Positions 12,146 through 24,621 of a DNA stretch of 64,000 bases are shown one piece after another. Source of the stretch: Areca catechu (taxonomy: Eukaryota > Streptophyta > Magnoliopsida > Arecales > Arecaceae); contig CM038040.1 in assembly GCA_021397845.1 (NCBI GenBank), positions 20,284,315-20,348,314 on the forward strand. Reading direction: 5' to 3'. Under the pieces are notes generated by a model. It was not told the DNA's origin, ran no database searches, and saw nothing but the letters and a program-made list of their open reading frames with translations. Position numbers and translations under genes: made by a program. Position 1 is the first letter of the stretch. Every line of letters starts with the position of its first letter.

Positions 12146-12158
12146 TGGTATCAGAGCC
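12146..12158 (+). promoter_or_regulatory. Primer binding site (initiator tRNA-Met type)
   Basis: TGGTATCAGAGCC lies two bases after the LTR end and matches the complement of the 3' end of plant initiator methionine tRNA. This is the standard minus-strand primer site of plant Ty1/copia elements. Confidence 0.92.
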
Positions 12159-12200
12159 TTGTTCTTAGTTTATAGGCTTTACCACCTTGAGTAAAGATCA

Positions 12201-13927
12201 ATGGCAACCCCAATTGGTACTAGTGTAGTCGAGGGACAAGCCTCGAATAGACCTCCATTTTTCAATAGTACAAATTACACTTATTGAAAAACTAGGATGA
12301 AAATTTATATGCATTCTATAGCCTATAACTTATGGAAAGTAGTAGATAAAGGTCCTCATGTTCCTTCGGTGGTGGTTAATGGTGTTTCCATCCCAAAACT
12401 TGAAGAGGATTGGGATAAAAATGACATTAAATAATCCGAGATCAATGCTAAGGCAATGAATCTCTTGTATTGTGCATTAGATCCTAGTGAATTTAATAGG
12501 ATATCTACATACATGTCCACCAAAGAAATATGGGACACACTTGAGGTTACTCATGAGGGTACCGATCAAGTGAAGAACACCAAGATAAATATGTTAGTGC
12601 ACATATATGAGATGTTCCGGATGGAACCAAATGAATCTATTACTGATATGTATACATGTTTTACAAACATTGTAAATACTATGAGGAGTCTCGGTAAAGT
12701 CATACTAATGCTGATCTTGTGAACAAAATTCTTAGATCACTACCGACGTCGTGGGATCCAAAGGTGACCGCGATTCAAGAGGCAAAAGATGTAGAAAAGC
12801 TTCCACTTGAGCAGCTAGTAGGTTCACTCATGACCTATGAGCTCAACTTGAAACAGAAATCAATGGATCTGGATAAAAAGAAGAAGGGGATCGCCTTTAA
12901 ATTAAATGTTCAAGAAGAATCCTCGATTGAAGAGTCCGATGATGATGATGAAGAGGAAGGTGAAGAAGCCCTCTTTGCCCGGAAATTTAGAAGATTTATG
13001 AAGAGGAGGAAGTTTTCCTATAAAAAGAAGTTTCAATCCAAAGAAAAGGGAAAGGAAAAAGAAAAGGAGAAAGAAAAAGAAAAGGAGAATGAAGTACCTA
13101 TATGCTTCGAGTGCAAGAAGCCAGGATATTATAAATTTGATTGTCCTCTCCTTAAGAAATCAAGAAAGAAATTGAGGAAGAAAGTAATGATGGCTACTTG
13201 GAGTAATAATGAGGACTCCAGTTCAGAAGAAGAGCAGACTGAAAATGCAAATCTCTCCTTCATGGCACTTCAGGACAATGAAGAGGTATGTTCCGATTCT
13301 GAATTAGATTTTACTTTTGATGAAGTAAGAAGTGCATTTGAAGAATTAATGCATGATTATAAAGTAGTTTTATCTGAAAATAGAAAATTGAAAAAGCATG
13401 CTAATAGTTTTTCAGTAGAAAACAATTCTTTGCTTAATGATGTTAGTTCTTTGAAAATTAAGCTAGATGTTTTGGAAAAGAAAAATAATGCCTTAACTAT
13501 GGAAAATGAAGTTCTTAAAAGACCAAAACATGTTATTTCTAATAATGATCTCTTAAAGAAAAACAAGGATTTAGAACTTAAAAATGAGAAATACAAAAAT
13601 GAACTTGAAAAAATCAAACCTTTTGTTGATAAGTTTACTTATAGTTCTGAAAAACTGAATTTACTTTTAAACAACCAAAGAGCTATTTTTAACAAACCAG
13701 GTTTAGGATACAAACCCCAAAAACAACAAAAGTATTTTAAAAACTTTTTTGTACATGCATCATCCAGCATTACTTATTTTACTTGCAAGAAGTTAGGTCA
13801 TAAATCATACCAATGCAATTTTAGAAAAATTATGTCTTCCGGTAAAGTTTGGGTTTCAAAAGGAACCATCTTAAATGCTAACCCTAAAAGATCCAAGTTA
13901 GCTTGGGTACCTAAAGTCAAAGCTTGA
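12201..13927 (+). pseudogene. Copia gag, broken
   Basis: The ATG at 12201 opens the copia gag (MATPIGTSVVEG, then a PPFFN motif). In-frame stops occur near 12283 and 12432, and a one-base frameshift near 12712 separates the capsid part (12456-12722) from the rest (12719-13927). The capsid region shows the usual KEIWDTL, ITDMYTCF and NKILRSLP stretches. A zinc knuckle of the CX2CX4HX4C type sits at about 13103-13144, but its His is Tyr (GYYKFDC). A second cysteine/histidine cluster (CKKLGHKSYQC) lies near 13790. Between them is a 200-residue Lys/Glu-rich, probably coiled-coil segment, as in Sirevirus gag proteins. Confidence 0.9.
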
Positions 13928-16900
13928 TTTTATTGCAGGTGTGTCTTGCAACCAAGGAAAACAAACGTGTTTGGTATCTTGACAGTAGTTGCTCAAGGCA
14001 CATGACTGGAGATGTGAAGCAATTCACTTCTCTTGAAGCTTTGAATGGAGGTAGTGTGACCTTCGGTGATAATGGTAAAGGTAAAATTATTGGAATTGGT
14101 AAGGTTCACATAACTCCTTCTAATAGTATTAGTAATGTACTTCTAGTAGATGGTCTAAAGCATAATCTATTAAGTATTAGTCAGTTTTGCAATAAAAGTT
14201 TTCAAGTAATTTTCAAATTATCATATTGCATGATTTCTAGTCCTAATCTGAATGGAGTGCAATTCATTGGAAAAAGACATGGAAATATCTATCTTATAGA
14301 TCTCGATGATCTATCTTTATCTAATGGAGAATGCCTTGTTGTAATGAATTCGACTAAAGAAGAGACTAGTTGGTTATGGCATAGAAGGTTAGGGCATGCT
14401 AGTATGTATCTTATTTCAAAACTTTGCAAAAAAAAATTAGTTAGAGATTTACCTGAAATAAGTTTTGAAAAAGATAGAATTTGCCAAGCTTGTCAATTTG
14501 GAAAACAAGTTAGAACTTCTTTTAAACCAAAAGGATTTGTAACTACTAGTAGACCACTTGAACTACTCCATATGGATCTCTTTGGACCAACTAGAACATC
14601 AAGTCTAGGAGGCAAGAGATATGGATTAGTTATTGTGGACGATTTTTCAAGATTTACTTGGATTTTCTTCTTAGCTCAAAAAGATGAATCATTTTCAGTA
14701 TTTATAAAATTTTATAGAAAAGTTTTCAACGAAAAAGGTGTTTCTGTTGTGTGTATCCACAGTGATCATGGAACAGAATTTAAAAATCAAGATTTTGAAA
14801 ATTTTTGTAATGTAAAAGGAATAGAATACAATTTCTCTGCACCTAGGACACCTTAGCAGAATGGGGTAGTAGAAAGAAAAAATCATACTTTATAAGAAAT
14901 GGCGTGCACTATGCTTTGCGAAAATAATTTGCCAAGATATTTTTGGGCTGAAGCTATAAATATAGCATGTTATGTTTTAAATCGAGCTTTAATATGCCCT
15001 ATTTTAAAGAAAACACCATATGAGCTTTGGAACCAAAGAAAACCAACTTTGAAATATTTTTGAGTTTTTGGTTGTAAATGTTTTGTTTTGAACAATGGAA
15101 AAGATCATTTAGGGATTCGATGCCAAGTCTGATGAAGGTATCTTCTTAGGATACTTTATATCGAGCAGGGCATACAGAGTATTCAACAAACGAACTTTAG
15201 TTGTAGAAGAGTCAGTATATGTAGTGTTTGAAGAATGTTCTAACTTATCCTCGAGAAAAGAGGAAACATCTGATAGTTGTGCGGGTGCTGACAAGCTTCA
15301 GAAATTAACATTGGAAGATCAAGCTCAACCAAGTGAAGAAAGTCAAGACAAGGATGTAAAAGAAGATGACACTCCAGCGCGTCATGATCTACCCAAGGAG
15401 TTGAGGTATGTTCATGGACATCCTAAGGAATTAATCTTAGGTGATCCATCTAAAGGGGTAAGAACTAGAGCTTCTATTAGAAATGAATATGATTACATAG
15501 CTTTTGTATCTCAAGTAGAACCTAAATGTTTTGAAGAAGCTGAAAAAGATGCTAATTGGATGAATGCTATGCAAGAAAAATTAATACAATTTGACAGAAA
15601 TAATATTTGAACACTTGTAGAAAGACCATCTAATGTTTCAATCATTGGCACTAAATGGGTATTTAGGAATAAGTTAGATGAAAATGGTTTTGTCATAAGA
15701 AATAAGGCTAGGCTAGTTGCTAAAGACTACAACCAAGAGGAATGGATTGACTTTGATGAAACTTTTACTCCTGTTGCTAGACTTTAAGCAATTAGACTAT
15801 CGCTGGCTTTCGCATGTCTTATGAATTTCAAATTATTTCAAATGGATGTTAAAAGTGCTTTCTTAAATGGTTTCATAAATGAAAATATTTTTGTTGAACA
15901 ACCACCAGGATTTGAAAATCATGCACATCCTGATCATGTTTTCAAATTACACAAAGCACTTTATGGATTAAAGCAAGCACCTAGAGCATGGTATGAAAGG
16001 TTAAGCAAATTTCTTATTGAAAATGGATTTTCTAGAAAAAATGTTGACAAAACTTTATTTTTGAAAAGGAAAGATGTTGATTTGTTGGTAGTACAAGTTT
16101 ATGTTGATGACATCATTTTCGGTGCTACTAATGAATTTCTTTGTCAAGAGTTTGCTAAGCTTATGCAGGGTGAGTGCGAGATGAGCATGATGGGAGAACT
16201 CAACTTCTTTCTCGGACTCCAGATCAAGCAAACTTCAGATGGTATCTTCATCAACCAAGCTAAGTATACAAGAGAAATCATTAAGAAGTTTGGGATGGAG
16301 ACTACTAAGCCAATAGGTACTCCTATGAGCCCCTCATGTAAATTAGATAAAGATGAAAATGGTAAATCTGTAGATCAGAAATTATATAGAGGCATGATAG
16401 GTTCTTTGCTGTATCTAACTGCTAGTAGACCAGATATTATGTTCAGTGTTTGCATGTGCGCTAGGTATCAGTCTGAACCAAAGGAATCACATCTTATGAT
16501 TGTTAAATGCATTTTTAGATATCTGTCTGGTACTATTAGTATTGGCTTGTGGTATGCTAGAAATTCTTCTGTTGAATTGATTGGATATTCTGATGCAGAC
16601 TTTACTGGTTGTAGATTAGATAGAAAGAGTACTAGTGGAACTTGCCAATTTCTTGGGGTTAACTTAATCTCATGGTTTAACAAGAAACAAACTTCAGTTG
16701 CATTATCCACAGCTGAGGCTGAGTATATTGTAGCAGAAAGTTGTGCTCAAATCTTGTGGATTAAGCAACAACTTAAAGACTTTGGAATCAAGTTGGTTAG
16801 AACTCCTATTAAATGTGACAATACAAGTGCTATTTGCTTGACTAAAAATCCTGTTCAACACTCTAGGAGCGAGCACATTGAAATTAGGCATCACTTTATT

Positions 16901-17044
16901 AGAGATCATATTGAAAACAATGATATTTTGCTTGAATTTGTTTGTACTGAGCTACAATTAGCTGACATTTTAACTAAACCTCTCTTGGAAGATCGGTTCA
17001 GTATGATTAGAAGTGAACTCGGGATCATAAATCCATTTGATTAA
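13924..17044 (+). pseudogene. Copia pol: protease, integrase, RT, RNase H, broken
   Basis: Domains in copia order. Protease: WYLDSSCSRHMTGD near 13970, with Ser where the DSG triad has Gly. GAG-pre-integrase: LWHRRLGHAS and CQACQFGK near 14380-14510. Integrase core: acidic residues in LLHMDLFGP, IHSDHGTEF and VVERKN. RT: FLNGFINENIFVEQPPGF, LYGLKQAPRAWYERL and an intact YVDD at 16100-16111. RNase H: SDADFTGCRLDRKSTSG and STAEAEYIV, ending at 17044. Breaks are a TAG at 14854, a TAA near 14893, a TGA near 15061, a frameshift near 15116, a TGA near 15608 and a TAA near 15785. The 15821-17044 part (RT core and RNase H) is still fully open. Confidence 0.95.
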
Positions 17045-17194
17045 ATCTTCGTTTCATATTTTGACTAAAATCAGATCCTTCAATCTTATTTTTGATGAAT
17101 TGTGATTAATCTTTAATAATTTGACTCCACAAACCTGTTGATTCAATTGATTTTGATCTTTCAGTGAAATTCCTGAATTTTCGATTTTTTAAGT

Positions 17195-17265
17195 CGATGT
17201 GTCGACACATCATGTGTTGACTCCAAAAGGTGTCGACACATTCGTGAGTCGACACATGGCCGACG
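17195..17265 (+). repeat. Cluster of LTR-type GTGTCGACAC palindromes after pol
   Basis: Downstream of pol, outside the LTRs, the words TGTGTCGACACATC, TGTGTTGACTCC, GTGTCGACACATT and GAGTCGACACATGG occur within about 70 bp. They match the palindrome cluster of the LTRs. They lie between the pol stop and the start of the third ORF. Confidence 0.8.
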
Positions 17266-17512
17266 GGAAACTGAGATTTTAAGGGTTTCCGGACTATTTT
17301 TTTCCCTAATTTCTATTCCCTCCGAGCCGACACTTCGTTTCAAGGTACCCATACTATTCATTCTACTGTTTCTTGCTGATTAGCCGTAGTTTTCTTGGAT
17401 TTGGATCGTGTGTAGCCATTTTTTTTAAAAAATCCTCTTAGGTTTTAATACCTAAACCCCAAAAAACCTCACATTTCCACCCAAATTCCTATCCAAACCT
17501 TGCTTATCAACA

Positions 17513-19517
17513 ATGGGACCTCGCAAACAAGTTGTTCGCCGACCACGTCAGTCACAACTTGAGGAAGAAAGAAGAACAAAGGCAAGACATGAGTCTAGGG
17601 CTCCATATCCGCTTGCACGTCAGTTGTTTGCACCCTCCAGCTGGATGAGCTCCAAGACCATTATAGGAGGACGCAGAGTGGACTTCTCATTCTTGGACCA
17701 GCAGCATTTTCGGATAGGAGACTGGATCCGACATGCTGGCCTGGCATCTTTTTGCTCACTCAGCGAGAGATATTCCCGGGGCTGATGAGATAGTTTTATG
17801 GGTCACTCGCCCGCAGAGCAGATGGATGGATTGCTCAGATCAGAGGACGAGACATTCCTATTTCAGCTAAGATACTGAGCAAGGTATGGGATATACCCAT
17901 GACTAGATTCGTTGTTGAGAGTTTGCTGGACAGAGCTGGTGGACTCCGATGTATTTTTGAGTCAGACATCTTACCAGAGGGAGCCATCATTCCTGCCTCG
18001 AGACTTTCAGCAGAGATGAGACTGCTTCATCATATAGTTGCCCGGATTCTTCTGCCGAAGACCGGACGATTTGATTACATTACCGAGCGGGAGTTGCTCG
18101 TGATGGTCTCATTGATTCAGGGGACGCCGATATGCTTGCCTGTTTTGATGATGCATCAGATCACAGAGGCGGCGTCTAGTCAGCGACTTTGCTTACCATA
18201 CGGCATGGGACTGACTGTATTGTTTAGAGAGTATGGAGTCAGTTTCCAGAATGAGCCGTATCGGTCATTGATCCACACTGATGTATATGACATCAGGTCA
18301 TTGCATCGTATGGGCTTTCATTTGATCCGAGGCCAGTGGACACGGAGGATATCTGGACAGGCCGAGGATGCAACTAATGTTGATGAGGACGCTGCAGAGG
18401 AAGAGCATATTTTGTCAGGCGAGGCTGGACCGAGCAAGACACAGCCTGAGACGGTGGCACAGCCAGCTCAGCTAGATACTTCTGCCCAGCCACAACCAGA
18501 GCAGACGGAGATACATGGTATGTCAGACACTCTGGAGGATAGAGTCAGACGCATAGAGACATATGTCTTTATCATGAGACAGCGTCTGGATGTTTTCATT
18601 GTTGAGACGAGAGAGAGCCACAGAGGTCTCAGGATGGTATTTCGGCTATTCTCTTAGCCCTATCCAGAGCTTCTACGAGTGCTCCTACTGCTATCATAAT
18701 TCTAGCGTCTGTGGATATTCCTGCTCTAGCACCAGTTGATGACATTAGAGATTTTGATATTGGTGCTGAGACTACTGTTGGAGATGAAGTTGGAGACACT
18801 GCTGTTGGAGATGGAGTTGGAGACACTGCTGTTGGAGATTCGGATGAGATGACTAACTCAGACCTGTTTGATATTGCTGATCTTACGTCAGAGCCAGTGG
18901 AGGTGACGGATGATGTTCCTGCGAGTCCAGTTGTTGATCCATCTTTTTCACCTGTTCCATCCTCTCCTTTCAGATAAGATATTCATACTTCAGATCCTAT
19001 TCCGATTCCTATTCTTAGCCCTATCATTGATTTACCTACTATTGACTCTCTTGATATTACTACACCTATTATTCAGACACCAACATCTATTGTTCATACA
19101 CCTATCCATTCTTCAGCTGATACTGTCATTCTTGATACACCTGTATCATCAGCTGATACACCTGTTGTTGACAGTCCTATTCTTCATACCTTATCTGTAT
19201 CTCGAGATCTTAGGTTTTATACTCTCGGCTTTCAGCATCCTGATTCAGGTCCCTCATTTGATCGTACTCCTGCTGTTGGTGAGATGATTTGTCCGATTAG
19301 TTCAGTTCCTGCGAAGGACGTAGCTTCTACCTCTACTGCTTCAGCCAGAGGTCGGACCTACATTCGTCGTAGAGGACGTGGACATCGTACCCCTCTTCAG
19401 CCGACCAAGACCAGACTTTGAGATCTGAGATCACTTTGGCCTCGAGCACGAGCTTTTACTGATATCGGACCGATCGAGATCGGTTCATCTTCTGATGACT
19501 CGATGGACGAGGATTAG
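17513..19517 (+). pseudogene. Third ORF of the Sirevirus-like element ('putative plant transposon protein'-like), broken
   Basis: Starts at ATG 17513 (MGPRKQVVRRPRQSQ) and runs about 670 codons to TAG 19515 through at least two frame changes (near 17785 and 18655) and stops near 18976 and 19419. The part around 17770-17900 (IFPGLMR, FYGSLARRADGW, RGRDIPISAKILSKVWDIP) and the following 180 residues resemble the plant transposon-associated domain often labelled 'putative plant transposon protein' (PF20167-like; search needed). After a Pro/Gln-rich hinge and a possible coiled coil (LEDRVRRIETYVFIMRQRL) comes a Thr/Pro/Ile-rich low-complexity stretch, then an Arg/Gly-rich motif (IRRRGRGHRTPLQ) and an acidic end. 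Some Sireviruses carry an extra or env-like ORF at this place. I see no clear membrane segment. Confidence 0.7.
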
Positions 19518-19686
19518 GACATTACTGTTGTATTTTTAGATACTTTTGTATTACTAGATAATCTCACTTCATGCTTAAATATTTTTTTTTATCTTTTCTA
19601 TGTGTAATTTGATGGTGTATTAATATATGAAAAATCTTATGTTTATCACATTTCTCTATCTTGTGTTTCTTCAATGACTATTCAAT

Positions 19687-20203
19687 GAAAGGGGAAGTTG
19701 CATTTCTCGTGTTTATCACTTTTCTCTACCTTTTTAATGATAACAAAAAGGGAGAGTAGTACGTATAAGTATAAATGTGTTTACTTTTCCAAACTAAAGG
19801 GGGAATAAGTATCTTTCAATTTTTGAAAACCTGAATTTTTGAAAGGGGGAGCTACACCTTTTGTCAATTTTGATTCTCAAAACCCCTCTTTCAATGTTTT
19901 TGAAAAGATTCTCACAAATTTTGTTATAAGTCATTAATTCAGGGGGAGCTTTGTTATATGCTGAAATTTTCATTATAAGAGTATCTTGATATATGTTTTT
20001 TCAATGTTTTAACTAAAGTTCTGATACTCTCTATCTTTGAAACAAGCTCACAATTCCATTACTTATGTTTGAAAGACTATATCTTTAAGTAATGTTTGAT
20101 ACTTAATGCTTTCAATATTGTGCATCTTGACCTTTACTCTTAAAGCTTCATTTTTATGACAATTTATACTTAAGGATTTTGTCATCATCAAAAAGGGGGA
20201 GAT
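19687..20203 (+). promoter_or_regulatory. Multiple polypurine tracts before the 3' LTR
   Basis: Purine tracts GAAAGGGGAAG (19687), AAAAAGGGAGAG (19745), AAAGGGGGAATAAG (19797), GAAAGGGGGAG (19841), AGGGGGAG (19941) and finally AAAAAGGGGGAGA (about 20190-20202), which abuts the 3' LTR. The last is the functional plus-strand primer site. The repetition is characteristic of Sireviruses. Confidence 0.85.
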
Positions 20204-21756
20204 TGTTGACTCCACTTATTAATTTTGATGATAAGCAAAACAGTTAAGTATAATTTGAGAACTAATTTTTGCTTTAAGTATGTTTTCAATTGAAAGGATG
20301 CTCACACAAATCGAAGAAGCCCAATTGTATTGAAGAACCAAGTTTGAGTGGGATGAATGCAGAAATCAAGTTTTGGAAACTCAAAAATTGTTTGAATGGA
20401 TGTTCAAGGAAAATAGAAACAAGTTCAGCCATTTTCTGCAAACTTTTTGGTGATGTGTCGACTCAAGGTGTCGACACATGAAGATGGTGTGTCGACTCCA
20501 GATGGCACGCAACATAACTCCAAATGGCATAGATGATGTGTCGACACATGAACTCTATGTGTCGACTCAAAGTGTCAACACATGGATCAACACATCGCCT
20601 GAGAATTTCAAGCAGCAGAACATGCAGAAGATGATGGAGCATTTGATGTGTCGACACATGGACTTTATGTGTCGACTCAATATGTCGACTCCGCTGAGAA
20701 TGTGTCGATACAGATAATTTTTCCAGAGAATCTAAATAGATTATTTTGAACTTGTGTCGACTCAAGAAAAGTATGTATCGACCTAATGTGTCGACACATG
20801 AAGAGCAAGTATCGATACATGGAGTTCTGACAACAGTAACGGCTAGTTTTTTCTTGAGCATAACTCTCTCTTTTACCCCCCAACGGCTAGTTTCTCATGA
20901 TTAATGGCTAGATTTCTGTTTTGGGGACTTGCAAAGGTATTTAAATGGCTCCAAATCAATTCAAAAGAAGAGCTAAGCACTTGCATTGAATATAAAAGAG
21001 AGTTTGAAGAAAAAAGAAGAAAGAAGAGCCTTAACTCCAATTCATTCGAAGCTCAACCACTCTCAAGCCAAAGAGAAGCCTTCCAAGCATTCAAAGCTAT
21101 CAAGTGCATTGAAAATCATTCCTTCTTGGGCATTCAAAAGGCTTCATCAAGAACAAATCAACTCTACTTCGAGCTACATTGTTTTATTTGCTTTTACTTT
21201 GAAAGCTTACATTGGTTCTTTCTGTTTATACTTCATATCTTGTAAAGGGTTGGTGGTTAGCCCGCAAAACCACTAAGGTTGGTGGTTAGCCCGCAAAACT
21301 ACTAAGATTCTTGGTTAGCCCGGAAAACCAAGGGAGGTTGTTGGTTAGCCTTGTGAAAACCAATTAGGTTCTTGGTTAGCCCGCAAAACCAAGGGAGGTT
21401 GTAACTTGTGAGCCTTGTAAAACAAGTTGGATTTTGATTAGTGAGCCCGAAAAACTAATCGGTTGTAATCGAGGAGATTATAGTGAATTTCCAAGAGGAT
21501 CTTAGGGAGTGGATGTAGGTGCATTGTTGGCATCGAACCACTATATATTGTTGAGTTTGTGATTGCTTGTCTCTTCCTCCTAGCTCTTTATAATTCTCTC
21601 ATTGCCTTTAATTTCCGCTGCACTTTTACATTAGAGCTTTACATTTAAATTGTAGTACATTGTATTGATTGAATTGCTACTTGTTTATCAAGCTTAGTCT
21701 TAAATAATTTTTAGAGACCCAATTCACCCCCCCTCTTTGGTTGCATCTAGGCAACA
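20204..21756 (+). repeat. 3' LTR of the Sirevirus-like element
   Basis: 1553 bp, TGTTGACTCC ... GGCAACA, colinear with the 5' LTR. It carries the same cluster of GTGTCGACAC palindromes (about 20455-20820) and the same GGTTAGCCCGCAAAACC repeats (about 21248-21430). It is followed by AATAC at 21757-21761. Confidence 0.95.
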
Positions 21757-21830
21757 AATACCTATCACCTGTGGACTGAGTTGACTTCCAGAATGTCATA
21801 AAATTTTATGGATGCTAAATGAGTATTATT

Positions 21831-23007
21831 TGGTTTCCTACATCATCAACTTTCTCTAACTACCAAAATAGTTGGTGTAATAAAGGAACTGTAAAAAAAA
21901 ACTAAATAAGATTCTATGAAGGCTTGGTTTACTTCCTGTTAGAGATGACATTTTGTCTTGAAGTTATAAAAGAAGTCTTTGATGACTTATTCCAATCTTG
22001 GACCAAAGCAGAATATTTTTTCAGAGCGAGAGAAAAGCTTATATTAATATTTTAAAGTTGATTCCTGTGATAAGACTCTCAGAGTACATTTCAGAGCAAG
22101 GAAGATTCTTCTTTCAACCTTTGACTGATTTCTTGGACCAAAGCCAAAGTATGTTTTAGACTGAAATATTTAGCTAGAAGTACTAGGAATAATGTTTTAA
22201 ATTCACCAAAATCTAAGCAAAATGGTAAAGAAAAGTAGGCCGGAGGAAAAGGATATTTTGGTTTACACAAAAAATTCAAAAAAAAACTGGACGGTAATTA
22301 ATGAACGTCATGCTCAACTTTTAACTTGTTATACGCCCCGTCTCATCAAGCCAAGTAGGATACACATGGACCAATAAGAAACAACGATGCGGGCCACGTT
22401 GGATTGGACATTAAGTCTAACTTATTCTTTTATCATTATTTAATTGTTAAACAAACAATGTCTTATAATTTCTAGCTTATTTCATCATTCTATTTTGTTT
22501 ACAATTTTTTTCATGATTGATTGAATTCAAGCTTGCATAATTATCTGTAGGACTTGATCCAACCTAACTTGATTGGGTATACTTGACCTATTTGAATATA
22601 CACGACCCAACCCAATCTAGCCATGTTCTTTTTTTAACCGTACTCAATCCAATCCGACCTAAGATGGGAATAAAATGGATGTGGAACTAAAAATTTTTTG
22701 ATGGGACATGTATAGATTTTGAATGACTTGATCCAAACCCAACTCATTATTGCCACCCTAGTTTCAGGAAAAAAAAAGTATATTTTAGAAAAGTTTTGAA
22801 AATAAAGAGTACCTATTATTGCAAGAGTAAGTAAAACAACAACAAAAAAAAAATTGCTATGCCCGTTTGACCAAGACGCAAAAGAAAGAAGAGCAAATGA
22901 GGGGATCCAGGCCAGAGGCTTTTATGTTTACGCCCCTATGTTTACGCCCCGAAGCACGTTCACTAACCACAAAAAAATATTTTTAAGATCAAATATGACA
23001 GAAATAA
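21831..23007. other. Intergenic, no gene recognised
   Basis: AT-rich sequence between the end of the interrupted MULE repeat and the next LTR. Short ORFs here have no recognisable features, and I see no RNA gene. Confidence 0.5.
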
Positions 23008-24570
23008 TGTCACGCCTTAAACCTAGTACTGTAATCGACTATGCGATCGGTCATATGATCGGCCACATAAATTCTACGTATCATCTTAGAGATCATACTA
23101 GGCCTAAATATACGAGATTCTCATCATTCCCAAAAATTGAATTAATTAATCAAACACTATTAAATAATTTAATAATAATTGAATAATCAATTTATTTAAA
23201 TTATGATCACTAAATGATCAACTTGTTCATTACATGGATATCAAAACAGAACTAACTAAACAATCTAAAATCCTGATACTCGATCTCACGCTCAGCACAA
23301 CCCTTGCCATGCATCCTACGTCTTTGGAAGAAAAAAAATAATAAAGTGAAAATTGAGTTTTACAATCCAGTAAGAACTCCATATAGTCACATCAGTAATA
23401 ATGTAGTTTCAAAATAACAAGAGAATAATAATATACCATATCATGCAACCAAAATAACTCATTTACCAAATATAACAATTTTTTTTAGTAAAATCATGTT
23501 TCATTTTTATATTTTAATTTAGTTATCATTCTTCTTTAGGATTCTAGACTAACCACGGTCATGCTCCAATCCATGACTGGCAATCTCAGTATCATACTTC
23601 AGCCTGTGACTGGTAAGCTCGTTGTCATATTTCAATCTGTGATGGGCAATCTCATTGTTAACTCCAGTCTATGACTAGCAATCTTAATATCACACTCTAG
23701 CATGTGACTAACAATCTCATTATCATACTCCAACCTGTGACTAGCAATCTCATCGTCACATTTCAGCCTGTGATTGGCAATCTCAGATATGTTTTCAAGT
23801 TATAACACCTCTTCCCATGGCATAGCTAGTCTAAATACCTCTTCTTCTTGATTGTCGGTTTTATCACATTTCAGATATTTTCAAGTCATAATATTTTCAA
23901 GATTTACAATAATCAATATCACAATCCATACCATCCAAATAGTTATGTTTGATAAAAATATATTATACAAAAAATATAAATAGCAGTACCGATAATTATA
24001 ATTATCCGTTATGAGAAATCAAAATATGTATTGCATAAACAATCATGCATGCCAATACTCATATCCAAGGATCAAAATCATGCCATATAAAATATATTTA
24101 TAAAATTAATAATCATGTCTAGAAATCTTTATCTGTGATAGACTGAACACATCTCATACCAATCTGCATTCAAAATCCTGATCTAGGTGCTCGGAAATTT
24201 GCTCAATGTCCTTTATCCAAAAAATTATTCTCCTGTAGTAATATTCTTAATATCCATAAATAATTTCATAGCAATTATAGATTCAAAATTTTCTATCCAC
24301 ATTTCTCTTATAATCCACTTACAATAACCTCACAAATTTCTTGTAAGAGAAACTTTTAGATTTTCCCTTTTAATTATTTATTTATTTAACTTGCTCTTTC
24401 TTTTCTCTTTCTTTTCTTTTCTCTCCTCTTATCTCTCTCCTTTTATTTTTTTCTCCTATCTTTTCTTCTCTCTCTCTCTTTGTGTTTCTTTGTTCTTTTT
24501 TCTCTTTTTCTCTTTTCTTCGTCGGACAGAAGGTCTTCTCTTTTTTTTTCTTTTCTTTTTTTTCTTCTTT

Positions 24571-24621
<51 letters not shown>

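Larger units (their letters stand above)
10571..21756 (+). mobile_element. Sirevirus-like Ty1/copia retrotransposon, 11.2 kb, both LTRs present, coding region decayed
   Basis: A structurally complete element: 5' LTR 10571-12143, PBS at 12146, gag 12201-13927, pol about 13924-17044 (protease, integrase, RT, RNase H order), an extra ORF 17513-19517, a run of polypurine tracts 19687-20203, 3' LTR 20204-21756, and AATAC duplications on both sides. Repeated purine tracts, long LTRs, a gag with a long coiled-coil-rich C-terminal part and coding sequence after pol are hallmarks of the Sirevirus lineage of plant copia elements. Comparing the first 250 bases of the two LTRs by eye I count about 11 mismatches, mostly transitions, so the insertion is not recent. 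Several stops and frameshifts in gag and pol make it non-autonomous. Confidence 0.95.
404..21830. mobile_element. Old Mutator-like element (Ulp1-like module plus FAR1/MuDR-like transposase), interrupted by a copia element
   Basis: The region holds two decayed gene modules, a plus-strand mobile-domain/Ulp1-like module (about 3290-5784, perhaps starting with an exon at 404-536) and a minus-strand FAR1/MuDR-like transposase (about 7950-9760). Three blocks of a ~191-bp repeat surround them: forward 640-3210, reverse 5960-7830, forward-like 9780-10570. The last block resumes at 21757 after the inserted copia element 10571-21756. Plant Mutator-like elements carrying Ulp1-like cargo are known (Kaonashi/KI-MULEs). 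I could not find terminal inverted repeat ends or a 9-bp target duplication, so the limits are approximate. It could also be two adjacent or nested elements. Confidence 0.6.
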
